This document shows positions 20,744 to 30,120 of a stretch of 64,000 nucleotides of DNA, piece after piece. Numbering within the stretch: the stretch's first letter is position 1; the number at the start of each line of letters is the position of its first letter. The DNA is taken from assembly GCA_949358305.1 (NCBI GenBank), contig OX442318.1, positions 11,328,517-11,392,516 of the forward strand, given 5' to 3'. The translations under genes and the position numbers were made by a program. The notes under the pieces were generated by a model. It made no database searches. It was not told the DNA's origin and was given only the letters and a program-made list of their open reading frames with translations. The DNA comes from Strigamia acuminata (lineage: Eukaryota; Arthropoda; Chilopoda; Geophilomorpha; Linotaeniidae).

Positions 20744-20761
20744 CTTCTCGACCGTCTGCGC
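20698..20761 (+). promoter_or_regulatory. Tandem -1 frameshift signal, outer element
   Basis: Two copies of A AAA AAC (20698-20704 and 20710-20716), 12 nt apart, are both in the correct gag phase. After a 6-nt spacer, GCGCAGGCGG (20723-20732) pairs with CCGTCTGCGC (20752-20761) with one G-U wobble. The gag stop (20741) lies in the loop. The -1 frame is open from either slip site into pol. Confidence 0.88.
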
Positions 20762-23700
20762 CATTCATGAAGAAGAAGGGGTTTAACAAAGGGTTCGATA
20801 AACCGCCACCAGTCAAAGAAATGGGTAGTGACATAGCTAACGCCCAGATCCAAGACAGGGCCAACAACGCTTTGCAGGTAATTACCGCAAACGCTGAGGC
20901 TGAGGCGGAAGAACCAAACCTACTGCTTGAAGAATTACCTCAAGTAGTCGAAGACACAGAAGAATTTCGTGTTTTCATGTGCAACGTGGCGGTCGAATAT
21001 ACCAGCCGCCTATGTATGCTGCCCATGACAATAGAACGCGAAAAAATTATGGGACTGCTAGACTCGGGAGCAGATCGCTCGTTCGTTTCCGAAGACATAG
21101 TAGCATCATTGGGTCTCACCGATAAGATAAAAGGCGTTAATAAAAATGTACGTCTAAAAACCGCCAACGGAATGGCGCGTCCAAAAGGAGTTATATTATT
21201 GACCATGGAGTGGCTCGGAGGGGTAGAACAGCACCCTTTCCTGGTCCTGCCCACGTGCGACAGAATTTTTCTGTTGGGCTTAGACCTCATGGCGTCAATG
21301 GAAATACAACCAAATCCAATAACGAAATCTTGGAATTATATCAGAAATGATAGAGAAAGACCCGCAATTGTCGTGCCACCAGCTCTTATCAAAGAAGCGG
21401 CCGACAAGACACAGTGGGAGAAAGGCCTAAAGAAATTCGTTCAAGACTACAATTTTAAAGCATTCGTAGCAGAATTGCAACGGGACAATGTAGTGGAAAC
21501 GCTTGTCGCCGACGCCGCTTTAGAATTAAACGAAGCGGCAGCCCTACGAAGGGTCCTACTTAAATATGAGGGGATCCTGTCGAAAAAACCGGGCCGAACG
21601 AATAGGGCTATTCACGAGATTAAATTGACGGATAATAAACCTATACGAGTTGCGTATAAGGGAATGAATCCGCAAAAACGTGAAATAGTGCAAAAAATGT
21701 GCCAAGAAATGCTAGACAGTGGCATTGTCTCCGAGGCCCAGGGAGAATACGCGACGCGAGTTGTGCTCGTGATGCGCCCGGGCTCGGACCCACGCCTATG
21801 CATTGATTACCGCCCATTAAACGCGGTGACAGAGATAGATCCCATACAGATGCCGTCTATCGAATCCATTTTGAGAGAGCTTAGCCCCTTTTCTTGGGTT
21901 ACGACGATGGATCTGTCGAAGGGATACTGGCAAGTTGAGATGAGGCCAGAGGATAAGCTAAAAACAGCATTTTACTCGCCAATTGGACGGTTGATGTTCA
22001 ACGTCATGCCGTTTGGTTTAGTGAATGCTCCCAGTACCTTTCAGAGACTAATCGAAAGCGTATTGGGTGATATCCTGCATCAGTTCGTGTGGGCATACCT
22101 AGATGACATAGTTATTGCCTCTAAAACATTCGAAGAGCACATTGAGCACATCGACCAAGTGCTCACCCGGCTGGCAAAAGCTGGGTTACACGTTCATCCG
22201 GGCAAGAGCAAGTTCTGCCGAAAGGAGCTTGCCTTCCTGGGTTATCGCATTGGAGTCAACGGTTTAGCTATTGGCCCCGAAAAAATCGATGCGATTAATC
22301 GTTTCCCACCACCCGAGGACGTTAAAGGTGTCCAACGGTTTATGGGAATGATAAACTTCTTCGGCAGGTTGCTACCGGGTCTAGCTGAAGTGGCAGCCCC
22401 AGTTACCGACCTCCTGAAGAATGAAAACGAATTTGTATGGTCAAATGAGTGCAACATCGCATTTAATGCGATAAAGAGGATGCTGACGGAAGTCGGCGTA
22501 ATGCCTCTACCCGACTTAAACCGGCCGTTCATATTACATACGGACGCCAGCAGAGTTGGGTTAGGAGCCGCGTTGCTTCAAACTCACGTGCGCGACGGAG
22601 TCGAACAAGACCTGCCGTGCATGTTTATAAGTCGCAAACTCCAAGGCGCTGAAAAAAATTACAACGCCACAGAGTTGGAGTGTTTGGCAGTTGTGTGGGC
22701 TATAAGGAAATTCAGAGATTATCTCGAATATACCAAATTTGTAGTCCACACAGATCATCAAGCGTTACAATGGCTGATGAAATTAAAGGAGCCAGCCGGT
22801 CGACTAGCCAGATGGCAGTTAGAACTGATGGCATGTGACTTGACCATTCAATACAAGCCCGGCAAATATAACGTCGTGGCTGACGCTCTATCAAGGGCAC
22901 CAGTGTCAGATCCTATCGACGCTGACGATGATGGCGAGGATGATTCCCGCATCATTTACTGCCCGACGAGTTGTCACCGTTGGGATTTAAGGAAGATAAA
23001 TGAAATTCCCACCGCGTCTCCAGCAGATGTAAAATTCTGTGGATTCTGGACGCGGTTATACCAACCAGCTGCTGACAATCACCCAAATGCAAAGAAGGAA
23101 TTTAAGCTAGAGCGGAGAATAAATGACCCGCTTCTAAGCGCCTTCCACGCTCATGTCGGCAGGCAAATGCGAAGCAATCCCCCGACAAGGGAGGAAATAA
23201 TTGTGCAACAAAAATTAGACAAGAAATGTCAGGATAGAGCTAGATTCGTACTGACAGGAAAATATCCGCCCAACTTAACCAGAAGGCAGAAGCGTCGTTA
23301 TGCACACGAATCCATAGATTACCTATTGGATGACGGCCTTTTGGTGAAACATCACCCAAATCACCAAGATGACTTGAGTGAATCGGACACCGCAGTAAAG
23401 GTAGTAATACCTGCTTCCTTAATCGGTCGCGTGCTGTGGTTGTTACACGGGCACCCGCTTGCGAGCCATGCGGGAGTAAGCAGAACACTCTATCGTGCTA
23501 CACAGCTTTTTCACTGGACAGGGATGAAAAAAGATATTGCTCTTTTTGTCCACCAATGTCAGCGATGTCAAGCGTGCAAGCCGAGGAGTAAATCACCATT
23601 CGAAACTATTTTCTTAGGGCCTTACGCGCCTTTTGATTGTTTAAGTGTCGATGTGATGGGCCCAAAACCCGTTACGGGAAATAAAAATGCGTACATTATC

Positions 23701-24837
23701 GTTATAATGGACGTGGCGACTCGTTGGCCCGAGTTGTACGCCGTCGCTAGACCTTCAGCAGAAAAAATCGTTGAATGTATCTACGACGTAGCGTTACGTT
23801 ACGGATTTCCACGTAAAATGATATCCGACAACGGACCCCAATTTATCTCGAAAATTTGGGGTAAGTTTTGTGAGAAATTCGGGATTGTGGCGTCACATAC
23901 TTCGACCTACAATCCCAGAACAAATCCCGTTGAGCGACTCAACAGGGACATTAAATATGCACTAAGTATATTCACTGACATCCACAATAGGTGGGATGAA
24001 TACTTGAGGGAGATCGCGTTCAGCATACGAACAACAGTCTCGAGGACGAGAGATTTTTCTCCGGCCTACCTCAACTTCGCCCGGGAGCTACGAGTGCCTT
24101 GGGACCCACGAGTGGCAGAGTCAGTAAATGTGGTGGACCCCGAGAAACCACATGAGTACGTGTATAAATTGGAGCAAACCATCTCCAACACGTACAAGCA
24201 CATGATGGCGCACATTTTTAACATGCGCGACCGCATTTTACAAGATAAAAGCGGTGGAAAATTCGTGAATTTCGAGATTAATGATTTAGTGTGGAAGGAC
24301 ACACACATCCTCTCAAATGCAGCGAGAGGAATCACCGCCAGCTTGGCCGACAAAAGAGACGGTCCGTATGTGATCATCGGCAAGCATGGCGGTAACGCGT
24401 ATAAACTACGTAAGCTCGAGGACAATACCGAGCATAAGTCGATCCAGGTACGAGAGTTAACTCCGTACATTCCGGAATTCCCGCAAGAAATGTGGGCAAA
24501 AGGCCAAGTCAAGTCTAAAACTGACGGCCAAATCGTCGATATGTTCGCTGGCGAGTCGGAAAAAGCACCGCCAAGTGACAACGAGGAGTATTTCGACGCC
24601 CCTTCACCACCGGTAAACGAGATAGTTGAATCCGTTCCGGATCCAATTTTGGTCGGGGGGGAAACAGGAGAAACTCCTGAAACAAACACAAAAAACACGG
24701 ATAAAAAAGAAAACAGTAATGAGGAGGTACAGACACAAAAAACAACAAAAAATATCGTACCTGTCTCGACTCATCACCTGCGGCCCCGTGGAAGTAATCC
24801 GTTTATAAAAGACGGAAAGGTCGTAGGAAAGGAGTAG
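20716..24837 (+). CDS. pol: Pol polyprotein, outer element (protease, RT, RNase H, integrase)
   Basis: Expressed by -1 frameshift from gag; residue numbers count from ATG 20767. Protease DSGA (D99), RT YLDD (444-447), RNase H TDAS (D593). Integrase has an HHCC module (HGHPLASHAG ... CQRCQACK) and D962, D1021, E1056 with 35 residues between the last two, then a GPY/F module (KRDGPYVI). It is clearly related to the inner element's Pol, sharing for instance HILSN and the KRDGP segment. The tail after about residue 1250 is acidic and then lysine/asparagine-rich. Intact throughout. Confidence 0.95.
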   Translation, partial: RVSAGGEEITSRPSAPFMKKKGFNKGFDKPPPVKEMGSDIANAQIQDRANNALQVITANAEAEAEEPNLLLEELPQVVEDTEEFRVFMCNVAVEYTSRLCMLPMTIEREKIMGLLDSGADRSFVSEDIVASLGLTDKIKGVNKNVRLKTANGMARPKGVILLTMEWLGGVEQHPFLVLPTCDRIFLLGLDLMASMEIQPNPITKSWNYIRNDRERPAIVVPPALIKEAADKTQWEKGLKKFVQDYNFKAFVAELQRDNVVETLVADAALELNEAAALRRVLLKYEGILSKKPGRTNRAIHEIKLTDNKPIRVAYKGMNPQKREIVQKMCQEMLDSGIVSEAQGEYATRVVLVMRPGSDPRLCIDYRPLNAVTEIDPIQMPSIESILRELSPFSWVTTMDLSKGYWQVEMRPEDKLKTAFYSPIGRLMFNVMPFGLVNAPSTFQRLIESVLGDILHQFVWAYLDDIVIASKTFEEHIEHIDQVLTRLAKAGLHVHPGKSKFCRKELAFLGYRIGVNGLAIGPEKIDAINRFPPPEDVKGVQRFMGMINFFGRLLPGLAEVAAPVTDLLKNENEFVWSNECNIAFNAIKRMLTEVGVMPLPDLNRPFILHTDASRVGLGAALLQTHVRDGVEQDLPCMFISRKLQGAEKNYNATELECLAVVWAIRKFRDYLEYTKFVVHTDHQALQWLMKLKEPAGRLARWQLELMACDLTIQYKPGKYNVVADALSRAPVSDPIDADDDGEDDSRIIYCPTSCHRWDLRKINEIPTASPADVKFCGFWTRLYQPAADNHPNAKKEFKLERRINDPLLSAFHAHVGRQMRSNPPTREEIIVQQKLDKKCQDRARFVLTGKYPPNLTRRQKRRYAHESIDYLLDDGLLVKHHPNHQDDLSESDTAVKVVIPASLIGRVLWLLHGHPLASHAGVSRTLYRATQLFHWTGMKKDIALFVHQCQRCQACKPRSKSPFETIFLGPYAPFDCLSVDVMGPKPVTGNKNAYIIVIMDVATRWPELYAVARPSAEKIVECIYDVALRYGFPRKMISDNGPQFISKIWGKFCEKFGIVASHTSTYNPRTNPVERLNRDIKYALSIFTDIHNRWDEYLREIAFSIRTTVSRTRDFSPAYLNFARELRVPWDPRVAESVNVVDPEKPHEYVYKLEQTISNTYKHMMAHIFNMRDRILQDKSGGKFVNFEINDLVWKDTHILSNAARGITASLADKRDGPYVIIGKHGGNAYKLRKLEDNTEHKSIQVRELTPYIPEFPQEMWAKGQVKSKTDGQIVDMFAGESEKAPPSDNEEYFDAPSPPVNEIVESVPDPILVGGETGETPETNTKNTDKKENSNEEVQTQKTTKNIVPVSTHHLRPRGSNPFIKDGKVVGKE

Positions 24838-24853
24838 AAAACGTTACGAGTCG

Positions 24854-25045
24854 ATGGCGACGCTGAAAAACAAAAAAATTGACCGATCGACAGCGCTAGC
24901 CATCAAAATCCGAGACTCTGAAAATTTCGCTAAGTCCAACAAAGCGGATATCGGTCGAATTCGCGTCACGAGATGGCGTGGAAACGCGGGACCCGTAGCA
25001 AAATTATCGGCACGGGTCGGATACCGCGTGCAAAAGACCCCGTAG
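24854..25045 (+). CDS. Short ORF after pol, outer element
   Basis: A 63-codon frame (MATLKNKKIDRS start), basic, 16 nt after the pol stop. It overlaps the first stem-loop repeat, so part of its composition comes from that structure. Product unknown and expression doubtful. Confidence 0.25.
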   Translation: MATLKNKKIDRSTALAIKIRDSENFAKSNKADIGRIRVTRWRGNAGPVAKLSARVGYRVQKTP

Positions 25046-25103
25046 CAGCGATCGCGCACGGGCGTAGAAACAAAGGAGCCCCGTAGCGTAACATGCGCAC
25101 GGG
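24992..25103 (+). repeat. Three tandem stem-loop repeats between pol and third ORF
   Basis: CCCGTAGC followed by GCACGGG occurs three times (24992-25016, 25039-25062, 25080-25103). Each can fold into a 7-bp stem with one bulged A and a 9-10-nt loop. Unit spacing is 41-47 nt. This could be an RNA element for export, packaging or processing. Confidence 0.6.
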
Positions 25104-25317
25104 CTGTTGCGCACAGTCATAAACACCTGGTTCTGGAGTAAAATTACCCAGAACCCACCACGATTGCCTCGTTTTCACCCGGACTTCCGCTAAAATCAGC
25201 TGATCGTCGTCCGCACGTGATACACAGCGAGTGCATTTTTAACCAAGTTTTTGATCCATTTTACGAGAAGTTTTCAAGTTTTTTAATCGTGGTCTGACTG
25301 AACGCGCAATCCTCACG

Positions 25318-25410
25318 ATGGATGAGGAAGGAGGGGACGAGGAAATGCTTGAAATACAGCATCATGACGAGAATTGGGACCCGGACATAAACGTAGTTCC
25401 ACCCGATCAG
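25318..25410 (+). CDS. Candidate first coding exon of the third ORF, outer element
   Basis: ATG opens a 31-codon acidic stretch (MDEEGGDEEMLEIQHH) ending CAG before GTAGTA at 25411. A strong acceptor (ccatcattgcag) lies at 26211 and the join is phase 0 into MELRDTWG. Read unspliced, the frame stops at 25474. The splice is inferred from consensus and frame, not shown. Confidence 0.5.
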
Positions 25411-26211
25411 GTAGTAGTCGGCATCGCCGCACGAGATTTAGCTCCGTGCGGTCGAATTAAAGATACACTTGACTAATACTTGACATGAACGCTCTGCGTT
25501 CGAAATAGTGTATAATTATTATACTAATATCCACGATCGCGAGAGCGATTGTATTTTCTCCTATTATTTGTCTTCAAGGACGCGATAGCAGACAAACTGT
25601 CGCCTCGCTCCTTGAAGATGACTCACGACAATTGACACGAACGAGACAAAGGAAACGAGCTTTCTTTTTATATTCCAGAAATGGGAATAATTTATTGGAT
25701 GGATTTTGAAAGAATTTATAGAACGTTGTTTCTATTTTTATTTGCTATTTTATTTGCGAATTTTTTCCCGATGACACTAATTTATTATAGATTCGTTTTT
25801 TAACTCGACTTTAACTCCGAATTTTTGGAGTTATTATTAGACAAATTTATTTCTTTACAAGTTAATTCACGACAAGAACATTTGTTTACATGTTCTAAAA
25901 TTGTTATTGGAGATTTTCACGAACGATTTCGCGAATTTATTGGTTTAAATACAAATTTACAGTTTAATTTTAAATTAAGCAATCCGAAGAAAAATTTCCG
26001 GATTAATACGCTCGATTCCGTCTCGTGGTTATCATTGGACGTGAACCAGATGTGCCAAGAAGACTCTTTTCTTCCTGACAAGGACGAATCAATGAACAGG
26101 AATAGGACTCGACGAGCGGTCGCACGTTTCAGCGACGTTCCTCGAGCCCACCCCCTATTTATCTCCGTGTTATTGGCGATTTCATTAATTATTTTGTTTC
26201 CATCATTGCAG
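25411..26211 (+). other. Candidate intron before third ORF, outer element
   Basis: AT-rich, unlike the GC-rich ORF that follows, with a pyrimidine tract and CAG at its end. The open frame from 25825 through this stretch, with a hydrophobic segment near 26155-26205, is probably fortuitous. Confidence 0.5.
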
Positions 26212-29085
26212 ATGGAGCTCCGAGACACATGGGGAGCGCTCAGCCCCGCATGCATAGTGCGAGCGGGCATATATCGAGGCGTACTGCCCGATTTTCTGCG
26301 CCGCTGCTTTGGCGAAGATGCGAAGCCATACCGCCTGCGCGTATTATTTTCGCGCGCCCTCGCCAAGCGTTGGGTTAACGATTGTACACTCCTGGACGCG
26401 TTCCCGGAGTCGGTGCGAAACGTCGTCGCTGCAGAGCTCGCTCGCATCGATGACCCGAAGTCACCAATCTTCCACCCGGCCCTGTCGAGCCAATACTCCG
26501 GCAGGCCGGCGGAGGAGCATGTGTTGTTCGCGTGGCAAGCGGCCGAGACCGAGGAGGCCCGCGAAGAAGTGTATCAACACTACCGCCAGCAGCTAATCGA
26601 CACTGCGCCGGCGGTTGCAGAGCGGATTTTGCAAGACGACGGAATGAGCACCGCCGATATACATCTGTGGTGCGAGCAGATTCGGCAGGGAGAAGTTACG
26701 CCACAGTGGCGACCGAGAATGGGGATTCTCACGTCACAAGCTGAAATGTGGCAACTCCACTATTTGGGAATTCTCGGCCCCAAATATAATTTCCCAAGGA
26801 AGCGCAAGCGCTCCAAGGGAACCGGGGGCAGCGAATCGCGCTCCCCGGGACGGTCGAAGAAACAGTGCGTCGAACAGCACTCGACCGTCAACGATGGAGC
26901 GGGAACGTCAGCGCAGCCACCGCGCGACCCCGCGAATTACACCAGACCAAGGGTGTTCGTCAACCGTCAGATGAAAGACGGTAAAGAGACTCGAGAAGTC
27001 TGGATTTCGGGTGACGAAGAGCGAGTCTCTCGTCCCCGTGTCGGCAGACATCCGCTAACTCATCGTGAGCAGCGGAAACGAGACCGCAAAGAGCGGTATT
27101 TCGCTCGCTGCGAGGCGCGAGGAATTCCCCTTCCCGAACACGCTCTCAAAGCAATCGAAGCGAAGGAAGCGAGAGAGGCACGATCGAAGTCGAGTGGCCG
27201 ATCTTCCGGGGAGCGTCGCGTCCTAGCGCCAGACACGCGGGACCTTCGCGAGATCATCACCCAGATGAAACGCAAGAAATTGTCTCGTTTCGACCCCGCG
27301 ATGCAGTTCGCTCGCAAGATGGGCGTCGTCGAGCATGGTACCGTGATTCCACACGAAGTGGCACGGTGGTTAAGCGAATATGTCAATTCGCGACCGCGTG
27401 TAGAAAACGCGCCTACGGCCGTCGTTCCACCGACGAGTACTGTAAGCCAGCTCCCGGCACTCCAAGTCACGCCGACTGGAGTGCAAGCGACGCTGCCACC
27501 GCCAACACAACAGTCTTTGACGTTGCTGTTGCCGACGCAGTCATCAACGTCGCAACCGTTGCCAGCACAGCAGTCCCTGACGCTGCCGCCGCCGACACAG
27601 CCGCTGCCGCCGCCGACGCAGCCCCCGCCGCCGCCGCCGCCGATGCCGGGTTCGAGCACTACGCCGAACTTGGCCGTCGACGACTCGGTGATGTTGCCCG
27701 TTCACCAGAGCATTGCGCGGGAATGCCATAACGCCCGATTCGGAGAATATTACCCGAGCAAGGCAAGACACGACCGCACCGCGATGTGGTATGAACAGCG
27801 TGACGAAAACGCACGGCTGGCTCGAGAAGCAGCCAATCCATCGATCGAAGAGCTCTTGGCCTTCGCATTTGTGATGGAGGACCCGAGGGCCGCCGCCGCT
27901 GCTCTGCAGGGCGCCGACGTCACTCAGCGCCATTTCATCGAGTGGGGGATTTCGATGATGCGGCACCACTCGCGCGCGTTCGCTGCAGATCCTGATCGCA
28001 GCAACCCTGTAAATCGGCGCAGTCTACAGCTGGCTTTGACGAAGATCATGGTCCAGTTATTGACCCCCTCGCTCTTTGGGGTCGGACGACAGGCGATGGC
28101 CTGTTGGTCCGTAGTAGACAGAGAGGGTGTGCAGATACCTCGCGCACTCGTTGGAGAATGGAGCGCCATTCTCCCCAACCCGGCGATGACTCGCTTCGAG
28201 CTGACCCGGGACGTGGTGAACCCCGAATGGGAGGGGTATAAGTTGCGGAGCATGGCCTTCCGCCACGCCGTTACCACGTGGGAGCCAACACCGTCAGCGC
28301 AGTCACACGCAATGATGGTCACGAGTGAAGAGCCGATGGAGAGCGACGCCGCCTCTTCGACTGCTTCACGTGGAGCCCCAACTCCACCTCCGCCGCCGCC
28401 GCCGCCACCGATGCCACCAGCGGCGACACCACAGACACCCGTCCTATCAAATGCGGCGGGTAGACCCAGACGCTTGTTATGTCGGACGCCACCAACGATG
28501 TCCGCCGCTCGCCAGAGCCTGACGCCTCCCGCAGCCCAACAAGCGCGGGAAGAGACTGTCCAACAAGCGGTAGTTCCGAAGAGCGCCAAGCCAGCGAAAG
28601 CGGCGAAGCTTCAGACGAACTATTATGAGAAGTTGTGTGACGAGTTCTCTCAGCTGTCGATGACGACGGCGACGCGCAAATTCATCCTCGCGCAGAGAGA
28701 CAAGGGGAAATCGGTATTCGTTTGGCTACACAACCAGGTGCGCCAGACCACCGATTTGATCCTCCATCAGCGTTTGCTGAGGGCCCACCGTGCGCCTCGA
28801 ACGGCCGCGGAGGCGAACGCAATCCGGCACACCAATTCCGGGTTTTCGGCGTTCATTCCGCGGGTTTGGCTGCATGAGAGGAGGCGTGCCCCGTACGAGC
28901 CAGCCGGCGGCCACGATTTGTGCTTCATTTCCGAGCACGAGGACCCCCGCGACCAGTCTTCAGCCTTGGTTGGAGATCTGGTTTTGCCGCCCGGCGCTGT
29001 GCCGCCCGGCGCTGAGCCGCCCGTCCCTGGAGTGAGTTTCGCCCAGGCGATGGATCCAGCGTCGGGTCCCAGCAAGAAGGATTGA
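26212..29085 (+). CDS. Third ORF of outer element, large unknown proline-rich protein
   Basis: 957 residues from MELRDTWG, taking the place of env. The N-terminal 190 residues look folded and helical. A basic segment (KRKRSK) may be a nuclear signal. Highly charged helices follow (about 295-430), then a P/Q/T-rich tract with an uninterrupted run of prolines near residue 520, a second helical region, another proline run near residue 730, and a helical C-terminal region. No signal peptide or transmembrane segment, so not an envelope by sequence. No resemblance to the inner element's third ORF was seen. GC content is far above the flanking DNA. Function unknown. Confidence 0.75.
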   Translation: MELRDTWGALSPACIVRAGIYRGVLPDFLRRCFGEDAKPYRLRVLFSRALAKRWVNDCTLLDAFPESVRNVVAAELARIDDPKSPIFHPALSSQYSGRPAEEHVLFAWQAAETEEAREEVYQHYRQQLIDTAPAVAERILQDDGMSTADIHLWCEQIRQGEVTPQWRPRMGILTSQAEMWQLHYLGILGPKYNFPRKRKRSKGTGGSESRSPGRSKKQCVEQHSTVNDGAGTSAQPPRDPANYTRPRVFVNRQMKDGKETREVWISGDEERVSRPRVGRHPLTHREQRKRDRKERYFARCEARGIPLPEHALKAIEAKEAREARSKSSGRSSGERRVLAPDTRDLREIITQMKRKKLSRFDPAMQFARKMGVVEHGTVIPHEVARWLSEYVNSRPRVENAPTAVVPPTSTVSQLPALQVTPTGVQATLPPPTQQSLTLLLPTQSSTSQPLPAQQSLTLPPPTQPLPPPTQPPPPPPPMPGSSTTPNLAVDDSVMLPVHQSIARECHNARFGEYYPSKARHDRTAMWYEQRDENARLAREAANPSIEELLAFAFVMEDPRAAAAALQGADVTQRHFIEWGISMMRHHSRAFAADPDRSNPVNRRSLQLALTKIMVQLLTPSLFGVGRQAMACWSVVDREGVQIPRALVGEWSAILPNPAMTRFELTRDVVNPEWEGYKLRSMAFRHAVTTWEPTPSAQSHAMMVTSEEPMESDAASSTASRGAPTPPPPPPPPPMPPAATPQTPVLSNAAGRPRRLLCRTPPTMSAARQSLTPPAAQQAREETVQQAVVPKSAKPAKAAKLQTNYYEKLCDEFSQLSMTTATRKFILAQRDKGKSVFVWLHNQVRQTTDLILHQRLLRAHRAPRTAAEANAIRHTNSGFSAFIPRVWLHERRRAPYEPAGGHDLCFISEHEDPRDQSSALVGDLVLPPGAVPPGAEPPVPGVSFAQAMDPASGPSKKD

Positions 29086-29109
29086 TCGCTCCGAACACCG
29101 GCGGTCAGA

Positions 29110-29124
29110 GCTGGGAGGGGGACG
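29110..29124 (+). promoter_or_regulatory. Polypurine tract, outer element
   Basis: GGGAGGGGGACG runs up to the start of the 3' LTR at 29125, the expected plus-strand primer. Confidence 0.75.
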
Positions 29125-30120
29125 TGTGGTGACCCGACTGGGGTGGGGCACGAAGAGTTTCTCTCGTGGCCTACATACGGGTAAAGAAGGGGAGTCGCAC
29201 GCGCGCCTCCCTTCCCTCAGAGCATTGACATCCAGTCAATGGACGGGCGTCTGCCCTGGGGGAGTGGGGGAGATTCGTCTTCTCCACTATTGGGTGGCTT
29301 TAGTCACCTGTCACCCCCCGCTTTGTGCAAAGGAATTCGCCTTGCACTGAGCGGGCAGAACCAACACAAAAATCAACCAAGATACACGTAAAAGCCAAAC
29401 GTCCTAAAACGATCAAGCCTAAGTACAAAGACTTCAGGAGTGACCTAGGACAAGGGACTTTCAACGTGAGTACGATTGATTTGTGTTAACCTCCGCAGAG
29501 TAACCTGCGAAACAAGATTACCACACTATTTTAGCAAGCCAGCTAGAAATAGTAAACCTACTCCAATTTAGCGAGTTGTGCAGACAAACGGTCGCACAAG
29601 CCTAAATTGCAGTAACCACGACGAGCGTTCCCGCCGCTGTGTGTATCGCCGGGAACCACCAAGCGTCCGCCGCTGTGTGATCGCCGGACACCTACAAAAA
29701 ACCCTAAACCTAGACAACAGACCAGAAGTAAGACCTTTCAGGCATTCACTCGCGCCCGACCAGCGTGAGCCCGAAGGACCGAACGAGAAACGTGAGACGA
29801 GGACGCCATTCATTGCCACGCCGGCCCAAGACGACACCACGTTGCCACGCGGACGCCATCTTGGATCCACAGCGACAAAGGACGACCTCGACCAGTTTCC
29901 CGCCAACTTCACACCCCTTTCCTTTTACCTTTTTATTCCCTTACATATTTTATTCCCTTTTAACTGTATATTCCCGTATAATAAATACATTTATTATATT
30001 TACCTTTTACATTGTCTTGCCGTGTTACATTATTTGGGTAACCGCTTGAGTAAAGCGGTATTGCGAGATCAGAGAGTGACTCATACCACGTATCAGCGAC
30101 AGACCGAGTTGAGCGCGACA
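29125..30120 (+). repeat. 3' LTR of outer element (996 bp)
   Basis: Uninterrupted copy of the LTR. It preserves the target site ttcaacgtgagt (29460-29471) where the inner element entered the 5' LTR. It is followed by the duplicated AAGT and the resumed channel gene. Confidence 0.96.

Larger units (their letters stand above)
2599..30120 (+). mobile_element. Outer Ty3/Gypsy-type LTR retrotransposon with a third ORF, interrupted by the inner element
   Basis: It begins TGTGGTGACC and ends GCGCGACA. The 4-bp target duplication AAGT stands at 2595-2598 and 30121-30124, and the empty site is visible in copies B and C (cgcaagtaacc). After subtracting the inner element and its duplicated ACGT it is 13,522 bp, large for this superfamily. 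Order: 5' LTR, tRNA-Pro-like primer site, gag, -1 frameshift, pol (protease, RT, RNase H, integrase), third ORF, polypurine tract, 3' LTR. All ORFs are open and the LTRs differ at one position seen by eye (T17360/C29886), so it is young and possibly active. Confidence 0.95.

Noticed and set aside
25825-26211. Extension of the outer element's third ORF upstream, including a hydrophobic segment resembling a transmembrane helix
   Set aside because: The stretch is AT-rich and ends in a strong splice acceptor at a sharp composition change; it is better explained as an intron, so I do not call an envelope-like anchor.
27060-27659. Minus-strand glycine/cysteine-rich ORFs opposite the third ORF of the outer element
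   Set aside because: Mirror of the polyproline and repeat-rich coding strand; no independent signals.
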